64,000 nt of DNA from Dallia pectoralis. Lineage: Eukaryota; Chordata; Actinopteri; Esociformes; Umbridae. A model generated the notes under the pieces. It ran no database searches, had not been told where the DNA came from, and saw nothing but the letters and a program-made list of their open reading frames with translations. Location of the stretch: contig CM055758.1 of NCBI GenBank assembly GCA_029465975.1, positions 12,518,902 to 12,582,901 of the forward strand. The letters run 5' to 3'. A program made the translations under genes and the position numbers. This document shows, piece after piece, positions 14,301 to 23,583 of the stretch; position 1 is the stretch's first letter; each line of letters starts with the position of its first letter.

Positions 14301-17300
14301 CACTAATGTCTTGGTACCAGATACAACAGAACACCATCACTAATGTCTTGGTGCCAGATACCACAGAACACCTTCACTAATGTCTTGGTGCCAGATACCA
14401 CAGGACACCTTCTGGGATCAACAGCATACTAGGTCATAATGTTTTGGCCCATCAGTGTATATATTAGTAAATATAATCAATTGTGAGAACTGTTTCTGTA
14501 GGAAATAGACAACATTCAGCTGATGGTGTTTAGTGACCACATTAGTGTAACCCTCTGTCTGACTGGCCTGACTCAGAGCAGCTAGGTAAAGCTGATCCCC
14601 TCTTCCCCACACCTCTACCATAAGATCACCACTATATAACCATGACTACTGCAGTCAACACTCAGCTCCTCTAAACCAAACCAGTCTGGTATAAACTTGC
14701 CTGACCTTGAGTAAATGTCTAGGAGCAACGTAATCCTATTCCCATGGTTACTCATTGTGTCTGGCCTCGCTTAGTAAGCCTGCCAACACTTGAGATATGC
14801 AGCAAGTCTATGAGCTCTGGGCTCGTTTGGTAATCCTGCCAGTGTGGTCAAAGCTGCTCCGCTGATCTTCTTCCCTCTAGTACACTTGCCAGATGTCCAG
14901 AACATGGAGTGATGATATGGTTAAGTAATCCAGCCTACTGGGCTGCCGCAGTCCAACAGACACACGTGTTTAGTGGGCCTGCTGGTGGGCTTTTCTTAAA
15001 CCCGCTACACCAGTTCAATACAAACATCCTTTTGCCTATGTTGTGTTTTTTGAAACGTCTTCCATTTAAAGGAGTTATGGCACATACTGTGTCCACTGTA
15101 AAAACCTGTCAGTTCATCTTGTGTCTGTGACGGCTGGCACAAAGCTTTCCTTATGTGATGATAGCAGATACCAATGGTCTGCTCTAGCTCATCCTGAGTA
15201 AAGGACGTCCGTCTGGTGCTAGGATGTGTCAGAACAACCACCTGTTGCCTTCTGGGGAAACCAACGGCTGGAAACATATGCAAATCACCTAAACACCAGA
15301 CAGGCCAGAGGGCTGATTGGTTGGGAGACAGATTGTTTGTTGCCTGTTGGTGGGTTTCTGTTAAACTGTTTGAAGCTGGGTGGAGTCTGTGTATGTATTT
15401 CTGAGGTGAAGAAAGCAAAAGAAAAAAACAAAGGGAGAGGGAGGTTGGACATGTTTTGCATACATTTGCATACATTTGCATGTGCTTGACGTAAGGTGAG
15501 AAATGTCACATGGAGACAGCAGGTCATGGTAAAACACACTCTATACACACACAGACAGCAGGTCATGGTAACACACACTCTATACACACACCCACTCAAT
15601 ACACACACAGACAGCAGGTCATGGTAACACACACGCTATACACACACCCACTCAATACACACACAGACAGCAGGTCATGGTAACACACACTCTATACACA
15701 CACCCACTCAATACACACACAGACAGCAGGTCATGGTAACACACACTCTATACACACACCCACTCAATACACACACAGACAGCAGGTCATGGTAACACAC
15801 ACGCTATACACACACCCACTCAATACACACACAGACAGCAGGTCATGGTAACACACACGCTATACACACACCCACTCAATACACACACAGACAGCAGGTC
15901 ATGGTAACACACACTCTATACACACACCCACTCAATACACACACAGACAGCAGGTCATGGTAACACACACTCTATACACACACCCACTTAATACACACAC
16001 AGACAGCAGGTTAAGGTAACACACACTAAACACACTTAATACACACACAGACAGCAGGTTAAGGTAACACACACTCTATACACACACTTAATACACACAC
16101 ATACAGCAGGTTAAGGTAACACACACTCTATACACACACAGTCAATACACACACACCCAGCAGGTTAAGGTGACACATACACTATACACACACAGAACTG
16201 ATCTTTACGTTTTTTCTTTCAAATCATTAACTAAACTGGATCTCTGATTTTAGACACTGTCGGGTTAGAGTTGGTAAGGAAGCAAAGCCTGCACCAGTGT
16301 GGCCCCTTGCTAGTAGTGACCCCTGACAACACGCCAGGTGGAACAGGCGAATTAGGAAACTGATGAATAGATGTATGAAGAGATGAAGCGAATTAGTATC
16401 AGGGACAAATGCAAGTAGGTATAAAATGAATGGTGCATTGTGGGACGTCTGTATCGACTGTCGTGGTGATGCAGACTGGGTATTCTGTTACAGCCAGGCT
16501 GTAAGGACAGGCATTAATAAGTCATATTGTTTCTGTAACCTATCTACCGTAGGCATTTAGTAGGAGGAACATGAACACTGTGGCTGATAACTCGTCCCCC
16601 TCTACAGGTTTTAGGCTGTGTTAGGAGCCCTGACACTGGGCTATCTGGGTTTATCTAAGCATAGGATCTCAGCGTCTGCTACTTCTGTCTCCATCACTCA
16701 CTGACACCATCTGTCTGGAGCAGAGCACACTGGGTTGTAGAGGAGGTGTGGACTGATGAACAGAAGAATGGGGGTGTGGTCTGGTACAGTCACTGTATGC
16801 GGAGATGTGTGGTGTCAGTGTGTCATTTAGTGGTGTGGGATTTAGGTCATGGATGGACAGGGTGGAATGTCTGAGATGAAACTCACCCCACCCCACAGCA
16901 CAGCAACCAGGAAGTAAGATCTGAGCGGGGGAGGGCATTACTGAACCAGGTGGCAGTCGGCCCAGACGCTAACAAAAAAGGTTCTCTGAAAATACTACCA
17001 CTGTTCTATTCATGTCCTATTGTTCACACATTCCCAGTATGGGCATCTGTTCATATTGTATCTAGCAATTTCACTAAAACAACAGCTTTTATAAATAGAG
17101 CCACAGCCCCCGTTAGGACACAAGACAAACAGAACAATAGCATACTAAATGTAAATTGTGTATTTTACCTGGAAATGACATTCCTGCTGGAAAGTTACAG
17201 GCTAGTAGAGTTCAACAGTCATATAATACACTAACTAGTAATACACTAACTAGTAATACACTAACCTAAATAGTAATAAACTAACTAGCAATAATTAACT

Positions 17301-20300
17301 AGTAATACACTAACCTAAATAGTAATAAACTAACTAGCAATAATTAACTAGTAATACACTAACCTAAATAGTAATAAACTAACTAGTAATAATTAACTAG
17401 TAATACACTAACCTAAATAGTAATAAACTAACTAGTAATAATTAACTAGTAATAATTAACTAGTAATACACTAACCTAAATAGTAATAAACTAACTAGCA
17501 ATAATTAACTAGTAATACACTAACCTAAATAGAAATAAACTAACTAGTAATACACTATCCAGTAATACACTAACCTAACTAGTAATAAACTAACTAGTAA
17601 TAAACTAACTAGTAATACACTATCCAGTAATACACTAACCTAACTAGTAATAAACTAACTAGTAATAAACTAACTAGTAATACACTATCCAGTAATACAC
17701 TAACCTAACTAGTAATAAACTAACTAGTAATAAACTAACTAGTAATACACTATCCAGTAATACACTAACCTAACTAGTAATAAACTAACTAGTAATACAC
17801 TATCCAGTAATACACTAACCTAACTAGTAATAAACTAACTAGTAATACACTAACCTAACTAGTAATACACTAACTAGTAATACACTAACTAGTAATAAAC
17901 TAACTAGTATTTTGATAATGGATTTCTATTGTTATGTTTCTTTCATTTATGAACTTTTCATAGTTTGCTTTGTGTGCACATGCCTGGGTGTCTGCGTTTG
18001 TGTGTGCGTACCTCTTTGTGTGTGTTCTCTCTGTGTGCGTTTGTGTGTGCGTACCTCTTTGTGTGTGCTCTGTGTGTGTGTGTGTGTGCGTCCTCTTTGT
18101 GTGTCTGCTCTCTGTGTGTGTATGTGTGTGTTCTCTCTGTGTGCGGGCTCTGTGTGTGTGCTCTTTGTGTGTGTGTGCGTGTCTGTGTGCTCTTTGTGTG
18201 TGTGTGTTATTGGTTGTGTGCTCTTTGTGGATGTGTGTGTGTGTGTGTGTGCATTTGCGTGCGTGCTCACATACTCATACAACACATCTGTTCTACATTG
18301 AGATATTAACATATGACTCTATAAGAAGCCTGTTGTTGGTCAATTGGTTCCAGCTGCTTGTTAGTCTGAAACACCCAAAACAATGATAAGACGTCTCACT
18401 AACTCAAGCAGAGCATTGTAGCGAGATTATAGAAAAAGCTGTGAAACACTGGACTTTATCTTATAAGTGACTTCTGGAGCTGGCTCATTCTGCTGTGTTA
18501 ATTTGGTTGTCCTGTTTATTTAGTGTCCAGCAGAGGACACTGGGTAGTAGAACAGTAAACAGATGCCCAGGCATGTTTCAATACTGATACCCTGACTGTT
18601 TCAGCTCAACAGCACCACCTGCTGGTGTGTCATGATAGTGTGACGTGCTGTGATTCATTATGTATTCGGCTTAAGCCCTTTATTTCATGCTGCTAAACCC
18701 ACTATGTGACCTCTCGTGTTGACCTGTATCCCTTCGGCCAGATCTCCCTGGAGACGGAGCGCCTGGGGCCTCGGCGTGTGGAGGGTCTGAAGAAGGAGGA
18801 TGAGGAGTGGACGAGGAAGGCTCATGCCGCGGTCCTCTCCATACAGGACCTCACCGTCAAGTTTTTTGAGACCACTGCAAAAGCTCAGAAAGGTGAGACC
18901 TCACACATGCCTGCAGGGTTGTTTTTCTCTAGTCTCCTCAGAACATGGCCGACCAGAGACAGACTGTTTGATCAAGAGTCTGGTCCTAATCTCCATGCTG
19001 TAAACTGCTTTATCTAAGCTCTTCCTTCAAATCCCCAACTAACCAAACCCGGCTACATTTGCTCCACACTAAAAACTGGAATTAAATTGCAAACATACTT
19101 TGTCTCTGATTCTGACTTTACCATATAAACAGAGACTGTGCATTTTCTGATCGCTTTTGTGCATATTTATCTTTCTGGCTCTGTGTCTTTACTTTTTATT
19201 ATAATATAATTTACTGTGTGTGTGTGTGTCACAGCGGTATACGAGCGGATGCGTGTAGACCAGCGGAAGTTTGGCAAGGCGGCGTGGGCTGCAGCTGTGG
19301 ACCGCATGGAGCGTCTGCAGTACACCGTCTCCAAGGAAACCCTGCAGCTGATGAGGGCCAAGGAAATCTGCTTAGAGCAGAGGAAACACGGCCTGAAAGA
19401 GGAGGTACAAATCACCAGATGGCTCAACACACACCTGTCACTGTAGGTCGACACTACTGTGTCTGTCTGTCTGTCTTATTGACCATCTCTCTGTGTCTCA
19501 GATGCAGAGTCTGGAGGAGGGAGAGAATGCAATGCAACAGTTGGACCAGATGGAGGCGCTGTACTATGAGCTTCAGCTGCAGCTCTATGACATCCGGGCT
19601 GAGGTTCTCCGCTGTGAGGAACTGCTACTCAACGGCCAGCTCACCAGTCTACGCAGACAGATCACTGGTAATACTACACACACTAAACCCCTTAATATGG
19701 AGACAGATGACTGGTAACACTACACACACTAAACCCCTTAATATGGAGACAGATGACTGGTAACACTACACACACTAAACCCCTTAATATGGAGACAGAT
19801 GACTGGTAACACTACACACACTAAACCCCTTAATATGGAGACAGGTTACTGGTAACACTACACACACTAAACCCCTTAATATGGAGACAGATTACTGGTA
19901 GCACTACACACACTAAACCCCTTAATATGGAGACAGATTACTGGTAACACTACACACACTAAACCCCTTAATATGGAGACAGATCACTGGTACCACTACA
20001 CACACTAAACCCCTTAATATGGAGACAGGTTACTGGTAACACTACACACACTAAACCCCTTAATATGGAGACAGATCACTGGTAATACTACACACAGTAT
20101 AAAGACAGATCTAACAGTTGAACTGTCCTCTCAGAGCTCCAGGACCAGGTGGTTTACTATGATACCTATGAGAGTCCTGATGCCATGCGGGGAGTGGAGG
20201 ACCCCTGTGCCCCTCCTCCCCCACTCAGAGACGAGCTCAGCCAGTTGCAACAGAGGACCAGACAGCTGGAGGCACGCAGGGGACGAATTACTGCCAAGAA

Positions 20301-23252
20301 GGCCTGCCTTAAGAACAAAAAGGTAATTATTAACCAATCACAGCTAAAAATGCTTGCCTTGAGAACAAAAATATAATGATCAACTAATCCCTGCCAAGAA
20401 GGTCTCCCTTATAAACAAAAATCTTAATATAAACAAATCTCAGCTGTGAAGGCCTGACTTTGATGCAATGTGTAGAATTCAGCATGGTCTCTTCCTCCTC
20501 TTCCGTAACAAGACCCTAATAGTTTTAGCTGGTCCATGGTGCTTCATGGTGGGAGGGATGGAACTGTGGGTGTCAAGAGTATTACACGTCAATGCAAAAT
20601 AATAGACAAACTGACAAGAGAGTTTAAATAAGGAATATCTCAGACACTCTGATCAATTACCTTAAAATATTTACTCTACTGTCTACTAGTTTGTTTTGCT
20701 TGTCTTCTGGTCTGTTTTGCTTGTCTACTGGTCTGTTTTGCTTGTCTACTGGTCTGTTTTGCTTGTGTACTGGGGTCCGTTTCAAAAAGCAGGTTTAGTG
20801 AAAACTCAAAGTAAGTTAACCCTGAGATAAGGGAAACTCTGGGTTGTCTGTTTCAGAAAGGGAGGTAACTAAACCTCAGAGTCAGTTACTATGGTAACTC
20901 AGTCTGTGAACCTAACCTGGTCGGGAGCAGGTTTTCTTCAATAAACCTGGAGTTTCTCTCAGTCTCCTCCCTCTGACACAGCGCTCTTTCATTTCATCAT
21001 TAATTAATTCAGTCTGTATCAGGTGCATTTTAGCGCAGTGTTGTCATCTGCATGAATAAAATAGGATTGTTTTATTAACTTAGTTAGGTAACGTTATAGA
21101 TTAAAGTTTTTTTCTCGAACATGGCATGTCCTTTTGTTACACGATCCTGCAGACAAAGAAGCGGTATTACTTCACAGGGAGTTAAACACGTCGGGAGATG
21201 ATATTGAGGAAACCCGACTAATGTATTTTAATTTCCAGATAACTTCCTATCCTACCGGTTTGTTTTGCTTGTCTACTGGTTTGTTTTGCTTGTCTACTGG
21301 TTTGTTTTGCTTGTGTACTGGTCTGTTTTGCTTTTGTACTGGTTTGTTTTGCTTGTCTACTGGTCTGTTTTGCTTGTCTACTGGTCTGTTTTGCTTGTCT
21401 ACTGGTTTGTTTTGCTTGTCTACTGGTCTGTTTTGCTTGTCTACTGGTCTGTTTTGCTTGTCTACTGGTCTGTTTTGCTTGTCTACTGGTTTGTTTTGCT
21501 TGTCTACTGGTTTGTTTTGCTTGTCTACTGGTCTGTTTTGCTTGTCTACTGGTCTGTTTTGCTTGTCTACTGGTTTGTTTTGCTTGTGTACTGGTCTGTT
21601 TTGCTTGTCTACTGGTTTGTTTTGCTTGTCTACTGGTCTGTTTTGCTTGTCTACTGGTCTGTTTTGCTTGTCTACTGGTCTGTTTTGCTTGTCTTCTGGT
21701 TTGTTTTGCTTGTCTACTGGTCTGTTTTGCTTGTGTAATGCTAGTACTACAGTAAAAATCGTGCATACTGCCCCTTTAAGAACTAAAAGGGTAATTATTA
21801 ACTAATCAAGGCTAAGCAACCCTGCCTATCAATAACCTGTTTACCAATGCTCTGGAATTGTTAACCAATCAAAGCTTATGTTGAGTCTGAAACCTAAGAC
21901 CTGTGCATTTTGTCCATAATGAGTCCTTCTGTTATCTGTATTATTTATTCATAACCAGGAGATCTGTATTGTCAACCACAACCAAAAGATGCAACAACGC
22001 CAAGGTAGTCAGGACTTTTCCCAACAGCCACTGCAACAGGTATGTGGATGTGTTGTAGATTCAGTGTTGTGGGGAGGATATTTATGGGATAGTAGGTGTT
22101 CCTTATTCATCTGTGTTTCTCTGTAGCTAGGGGAAGGGCCAGAGGAGGAGGAGGAGAAGAGTAATGCTAAAATGAGTCTGGATAGATCCAGGACTCTGGA
22201 CCGGCTGCGTAGCTTCAAACAGGTAAGATGACAGGGGTACGCTCTGACTGGATCTCTGGTTAATGCCGTGTTTAGAATAGGGATTTTAACGCTGTTGGTT
22301 GTTCTTGGTGTTGCTGCAGCGTTTCCCTGGTCAGGTGACTCTGAAGTCCAGCAGACTACATATGTCCCACGGCCAGTCCTGGTGGAAAGCTGCCTGTCCC
22401 TTGTCACCTGTGGGAAGGCCTGAGACCCTGGCTGCCAGCGTTCAGACGGACACAGCTGACCTTCCGGAGCTTACAGCTCCTACCTCAAATGCCTGTGGCC
22501 ACCAGAGTGTCTCTCTGCCCCCGCAAGGCAGCGCCACCGGGCTCCTGTCTGTCTCCTCCTCTCTAACTCCCCTCTCAGCGCTCCCGTCCTCTGTCCCCCC
22601 ACCTCCCCCGCCTCCTCCACCACCACCCCCACCGTCCTTAGAGGACCTCTCCAGTGAGGGAGGCCAGCAGGCTCAATCCAGCAGCCCAGTTCGGCATTCC
22701 AAAGCTGGGTCGGATTCGGAGCCTCTGCCCTTGTCTTCCTTCTCACCACGCTTTTTTGACAGCAGTCAGCTGCAGACAGCCAGGAAGAAACTGAAGAAGA
22801 CTGCCTCGCTGGACTCCTCACAGTGGAGGAGAGGTCCGACACGACAACACACCCCATTACCATTATTAGATAAGGGATTTATTTAAAGCTAACTAACAGT
22901 TGTTCTGACACTGTTCCATTCTCCCATCTCTCCAGCGAGTTCTCCCATGGATGAGGTCCTGGCTTCCCTGAAGAGAGGCAGCTTCCACCTCCGTAAGGCA
23001 GAGCTCAGAGTCCTGGCCCCCGACCCAGACGACGATGAAAGCAACAACATTCTGGCCCAGATCCGACAGGGCGTCAGGCTGAGGAAGGTGCGGACTCGAC
23101 CGGATCAGCAGCGGCACGCCAAGGGCTCGTCCTCCCACTCTGCCGACGCTCTGACCCGGTCAATCCATGAAGCCCTGAGACGCATTAAGGAGGCTTCACC
23201 TGAGTCCGAGTCTGAGGACGAAGGCCTGCCCTGCACCGATTGGGAGAATTAG
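2980..23252 (+). CDS. jmy: jmy, junction-mediating and regulatory protein (whole coding span, 10 exons)
   Basis: JMY is a WASP-family-related actin nucleator and Arp2/3 activator that also acts as a p300/p53 cofactor. Coding exons are 2980-3876, 11103-11276, 18742-18892, 19235-19404, 19502-19667, 20135-20322, 21959-22039, 22127-22222, 22320-22833 and 22936-23252. All introns are GT-AG and the phases agree, giving 917 residues (human JMY is about 988). The order is: JMY/WHAMM N-terminal domain (residues 1 to about 300); long coiled coil (about 300-640); 13-proline run (734-746); three WH2 actin-binding motifs (about 788-801, 818-834, 850-864); central helix (about 884-898); acidic tail ending DWEN with Trp915. 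The N-terminus resembles JMY rather than WHAMM. It lies tail to tail with homer1 as in mammals. Gene identity is sure; exact splice sites were assigned by eye. Confidence 0.96.
4681..4752. repeat. TG/CG dinucleotide microsatellite
   Basis: Alternating purine-pyrimidine (TG)n with CGCGCG segments; such tracts favour left-handed Z-DNA. It lies in jmy intron 1. Confidence 0.9.
7778..8240. repeat. 32-bp minisatellite, about 14 units
   Basis: The unit is of the form AGTCAGGGACCAGGCACGGT plus CACACACACCCC. Several units carry extra AGGCC/AGGTC insertions that form a two-unit higher-order pattern. Because 32 is not a multiple of three, the reading frame rotates through all three phases and each phase stays open; this is not evidence of coding. 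Confidence 0.92.
9022..9668. repeat. 85-bp minisatellite, about 7.6 units
   Basis: Starts of ACTCCACTAATG fall at 9026, 9111, 9196, 9281, 9366, 9451, 9536 and 9621, an exact 85-bp period. Few single-base variants (ATTG/ATAG, CGTT/CTGT) suggest recent origin. In jmy intron 1. Confidence 0.95.
10147..10190. repeat. (TG)n microsatellite
   Basis: About 22 uninterrupted TG dinucleotides in jmy intron 1. Confidence 0.95.
10729..11100. repeat. TG-rich tract running into the jmy exon 2 acceptor
   Basis: A compound (TG)n tract with GCGTGCTTACAC interruptions. It ends at the TAG acceptor of exon 2, so the transcript carries a long UG repeat where a polypyrimidine tract would normally be. Long apparent reading frames here (VCVCVC-type) are repeat artefacts. 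Confidence 0.93.
11103..11276 (+). CDS. jmy: jmy exon 2 (residues 300-357)
   Basis: It encodes 58 residues beginning LLERHRSMESMVDLL and ending MLRRQQIK, as in JMY. Both ends are phase 0. The acceptor is unusual: about 370 bp of nearly pure TG repeat runs directly into the AG, with no ordinary pyrimidine tract. The donor ATCAAG|GTAACA and the last exon bases are copied about 13 times in the array that follows. Confidence 0.95.
11277..11930 (+). repeat. Minisatellite built from the jmy exon 2 donor junction
   Basis: About 13 imperfect units of roughly 35-50 bp. Each has a core like CAGACAGCAGATCAAGGTAA followed by CACACACTCTATACACAC. The core equals the last 14 or so bases of exon 2 (AGACAGCAGATCAAG) plus its donor GTAACA. 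Unit cores lie near 11373, 11420, 11470, 11522, 11560, 11600, 11642, 11683, 11730, 11772, 11812, 11850 and 11888. Confidence 0.93.
12385..13168. mobile_element. Non-autonomous hAT-type element
   Basis: It starts TAGGGCTGCAACTAACGATT and ends GTTGTTGCAGCCCTA, inverted repeats typical of hAT elements with ATCGATTAATC-rich ends. Flanks AAATCATT (12377-12384) and AAATCATC (13169-13176) form an 8-bp target duplication with one mismatch, as expected for hAT. 784 bp, no transposase. Confidence 0.88.
12700..12885. repeat. Short tandem array inside the hAT element
   Basis: Repeats of CTCACTCACAGACGCACACA with AAACTCTCCGCATC variants, about four to five units alternating two forms. It lies wholly within the hAT element. 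Confidence 0.85.
13276..14412 (+). repeat. 37-bp minisatellite, about 31 units, from Tc1 transposase DNA
   Basis: The unit carries ACTAATGTCTTGGTGCCAGA then TACCACAGAACACCTTC. The first unit is continuous with Tc1 transposase code (LLLMSWYQI...DTFS), so the array is an amplified piece of the transposase C-terminus. Some units are shortened to 33 bp (GGACACTCACTAATG). Confidence 0.93.
15505..16195 (+). repeat. Second copy of the exon-2-donor-like minisatellite
   Basis: About 13 units of roughly 46-56 bp with the core CAGACAGCAGGTCATGGTAA and spacers of CACACACTCTATACAC and CACCCACTCAATACAC. The core is the same exon-2-end sequence as the array at 11277-11930, but here AAGGT has mostly become ATGGT; the last four units revert to TTAAGGTAA. 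Confidence 0.9.
17213..17910. repeat. AT-rich tandem array of ACTAACTAGTAATA type
   Basis: Variable units of TAATACACTAACTAG, TAATAAACTAACTAG and CACTAACCTAAATAG are arranged in higher-order blocks (for example the block containing CACTATCCAGTAATACAC recurs several times). In jmy intron 2. Confidence 0.92.
17962..18262. repeat. TG-rich compound microsatellite
   Basis: TGTGTGCGTACCTCTTTGTG-like units mixed with pure TG. All the long reading frames on both strands here are repeat artefacts. Confidence 0.9.
18742..18892 (+). CDS. jmy: jmy exon 3 (residues 358-407 plus split codon)
   Basis: It encodes ISLETERLGPRRVEGLKKED and on to KAQK, a strongly conserved part of the JMY coiled-coil region. 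The acceptor follows GGCCAG and the donor is AAAG|GTGAGA. The exon ends in phase 1 and its last G joins exon 4 to make the Ala codon of AVYERM. Confidence 0.94.
19235..19404 (+). CDS. jmy: jmy exon 4 (residues 408-464)
   Basis: It encodes VYERMRVDQRKFGKAAWAAA through HGLKEE, conserved JMY coiled coil. The acceptor ACAG follows a short TG run (about 19214-19229), a second TG-rich acceptor in this gene. The donor is GAGGAG|GTACAA, phase 0. Confidence 0.94.
19502..19667 (+). CDS. jmy: jmy exon 5 (residues 465-519 plus split codon)
   Basis: It encodes MQSLEEGENAMQQLDQMEAL through SLRRQIT, coiled coil. The donor is ATCACTG|GTAATA, phase 1. The exon 3' end and its donor are the left edge of a 46-bp tandem array that repeats the junction about nine times (to 20098). 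Confidence 0.93.
19652..20098 (+). repeat. 46-bp minisatellite built from the jmy exon 5 donor junction
   Basis: About nine units of AGACAGATGACTGGTAACAC plus TACACACACTAAACCCCTTAATATGG split across the unit. The exon 5 end AGACAGATCACTG|GTAATAC is the first copy, and later copies at about 19980 and 20070 still read AGACAGATCACTGGTA. Each copy therefore has a donor-like site. Confidence 0.94.
20135..20322 (+). CDS. jmy: jmy exon 6 (residues 520-582)
   Basis: It encodes ELQDQVVYYDTYESPDAM through CLKNKK. The VVYYDTYES block is diagnostic of JMY. The insert EDPCAPPPPLRDE is proline-rich and looks lineage-specific. The donor is AAAAAG|GTAATT, phase 0. Degenerate copies of the exon end and donor follow in the intron. 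Confidence 0.93.
20290..20470 (+). repeat. Degenerate repeats of the jmy exon 6 donor junction
   Basis: After exon 6 (CTGCCAAGAAGGCCTGCCTT ending AACAAAAAG|GTAATTATTAACCAATC) two decayed copies follow: TGCTTGCCTTGAGAACAAAA at about 20350, and CTGCCAAGAAGGTCTCCCTT from about 20390. A further copy, AAGAACTAAAAGGGTAATTA then TTAACTAATC, lies at about 21778-21810. Confidence 0.75.
20685..20767 (+). repeat. 21-bp satellite, left block
   Basis: Four units of CTACTGGTCTGTTTTGCTTG plus T. It is the same unit as at 21259-21740, separated from it by a Harbinger fragment. Confidence 0.9.
20768..21258 (+). mobile_element. PIF/Harbinger element fragment
   Basis: It starts GGGTCCGTTTCAAAAAGCAG with the AGTTAACCCTGAGATAAGGG and TTTCAGAAAGGGAGGTAACT motifs typical of fish Harbinger termini. 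It goes on to a decayed transposase N-terminus (HDPADKEAVLLHRELN). It breaks off at about 21258, where the 21-bp satellite resumes, so the right end is missing. Confidence 0.8.
21259..21740 (+). repeat. 21-bp satellite, about 23 units
   Basis: Units of CTACTGGT(C/T)TGTTTTGCTTGT. The period is a multiple of three, so frames on both strands stay open (a GLFCLST heptapeptide on +). One frame joins the Harbinger transposase remnant upstream. It lies in jmy intron 6 and is not believed to be coding. Confidence 0.94.
21959..22039 (+). CDS. jmy: jmy exon 7 (residues 583-609)
   Basis: It encodes 27 residues, EICIVNHNQKMQQRQGSQDF then SQQPLQQ. The start matches the EICIAKHNEK type of sequence in JMY; the rest is diverged. 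The acceptor is ACCAG|GAGATC and the donor ACAG|GTATGT, phase 0 both sides. Confidence 0.88.
22127..22222 (+). CDS. jmy: jmy exon 8 (residues 610-641)
   Basis: It encodes 32 residues ending SRTLDRLRSFKQ, matching the RTLDRLRTFKQ block of JMY. A Glu run (EEEEE) sits near the start. The acceptor is TGTAG|CTAGGG and the donor AAACAG|GTAAGA, phase 0. Confidence 0.92.
22320..22833 (+). CDS. jmy: jmy exon 9 (residues 642-812, polyproline and first WH2)
   Basis: It begins RFPGQVTLKSSRL, as in JMY (RYPGQVILKS type). It then has a fast-evolving Ser/Pro-rich stretch, a run of 13 prolines (734-746) expected to bind profilin, and FDSSQLQTARKKLKKTA, the first WH2. The donor GGAGAG|GTCCGA is weaker than the others. 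The phase-1 G joins CG from exon 10 to give Ala before SSPMDEV. Confidence 0.92.
22936..23252 (+). CDS. jmy: jmy exon 10 (residues 813-917, WH2-WH2-CA module)
   Basis: Terminal exon. PMDEVLASLKRGSFHLRK is the second WH2 and NNILAQIRQGVRLRKV the third. LTRSIHEALRRIKEASPE is the connector helix that binds Arp2/3. The acidic tail SESEDEGLPCTDWEN carries the invariant Trp, then TAG at 23250. The actin-binding and Arp2/3-activating output is intact. Confidence 0.95.
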
Positions 23253-23583
23253 ATACCTGGTACACACACACACACCTGGTTGTAGACCGAGGATGAGGGA
23301 CTGATCTACAGGGAAACCCTGGTCCGGGACAATTTACCAAGCAGTAAGACCAGGTGCTATGTAATATAGTCAATCACTGAACTGATCACTCAGCTGGTCA
23401 GGTGTGGTGCCGAGTTGGGACAGAATTCCTACAGTACCTGTGGAACTCTAGGAACAGCTGGACTATTTCTTACTGTTTTGTCTTTGAGAAGGAAGACTAG
23501 TCTTTCCTCCTGGTTTTCAGGTTGTGCTGACCGACTCCTCATTTTGTGAAGTTAAACACATTGAGAATCTCGTAATGGAATTT

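Larger units (their letters stand above)
12188..14461 (+). mobile_element. Tc1/mariner relic with nested hAT element and internal satellite
   Basis: Terminal inverted repeats are visible: left GAGCCAAAACATCATGACC near 12199 and right GGTCATAATGTTTTGGCCC ending near 14451, with TA at the ends. Pieces of Tc1 transposase remain: helix-turn-helix region before 12385, then PPHNLQNLKDLLLMSW near 13232. A hAT-type element interrupts it at 12385-13168, and the transposase 3' end has become a 37-bp tandem array (13276-14412). No intact gene remains. Confidence 0.85.
11931..18741 (+). other. jmy: jmy intron 2 remainder
   Basis: The intron runs 11277-18741. Apart from the listed transposons and arrays, 14462-15500 and 16200-17210 hold no gene or repeat I recognise. 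Confidence 0.7.

Noticed and set aside
22299..22886. Independent proline-rich gene
   Set aside because: It is jmy exon 9 with the start extended into the intron and the end read past the donor.
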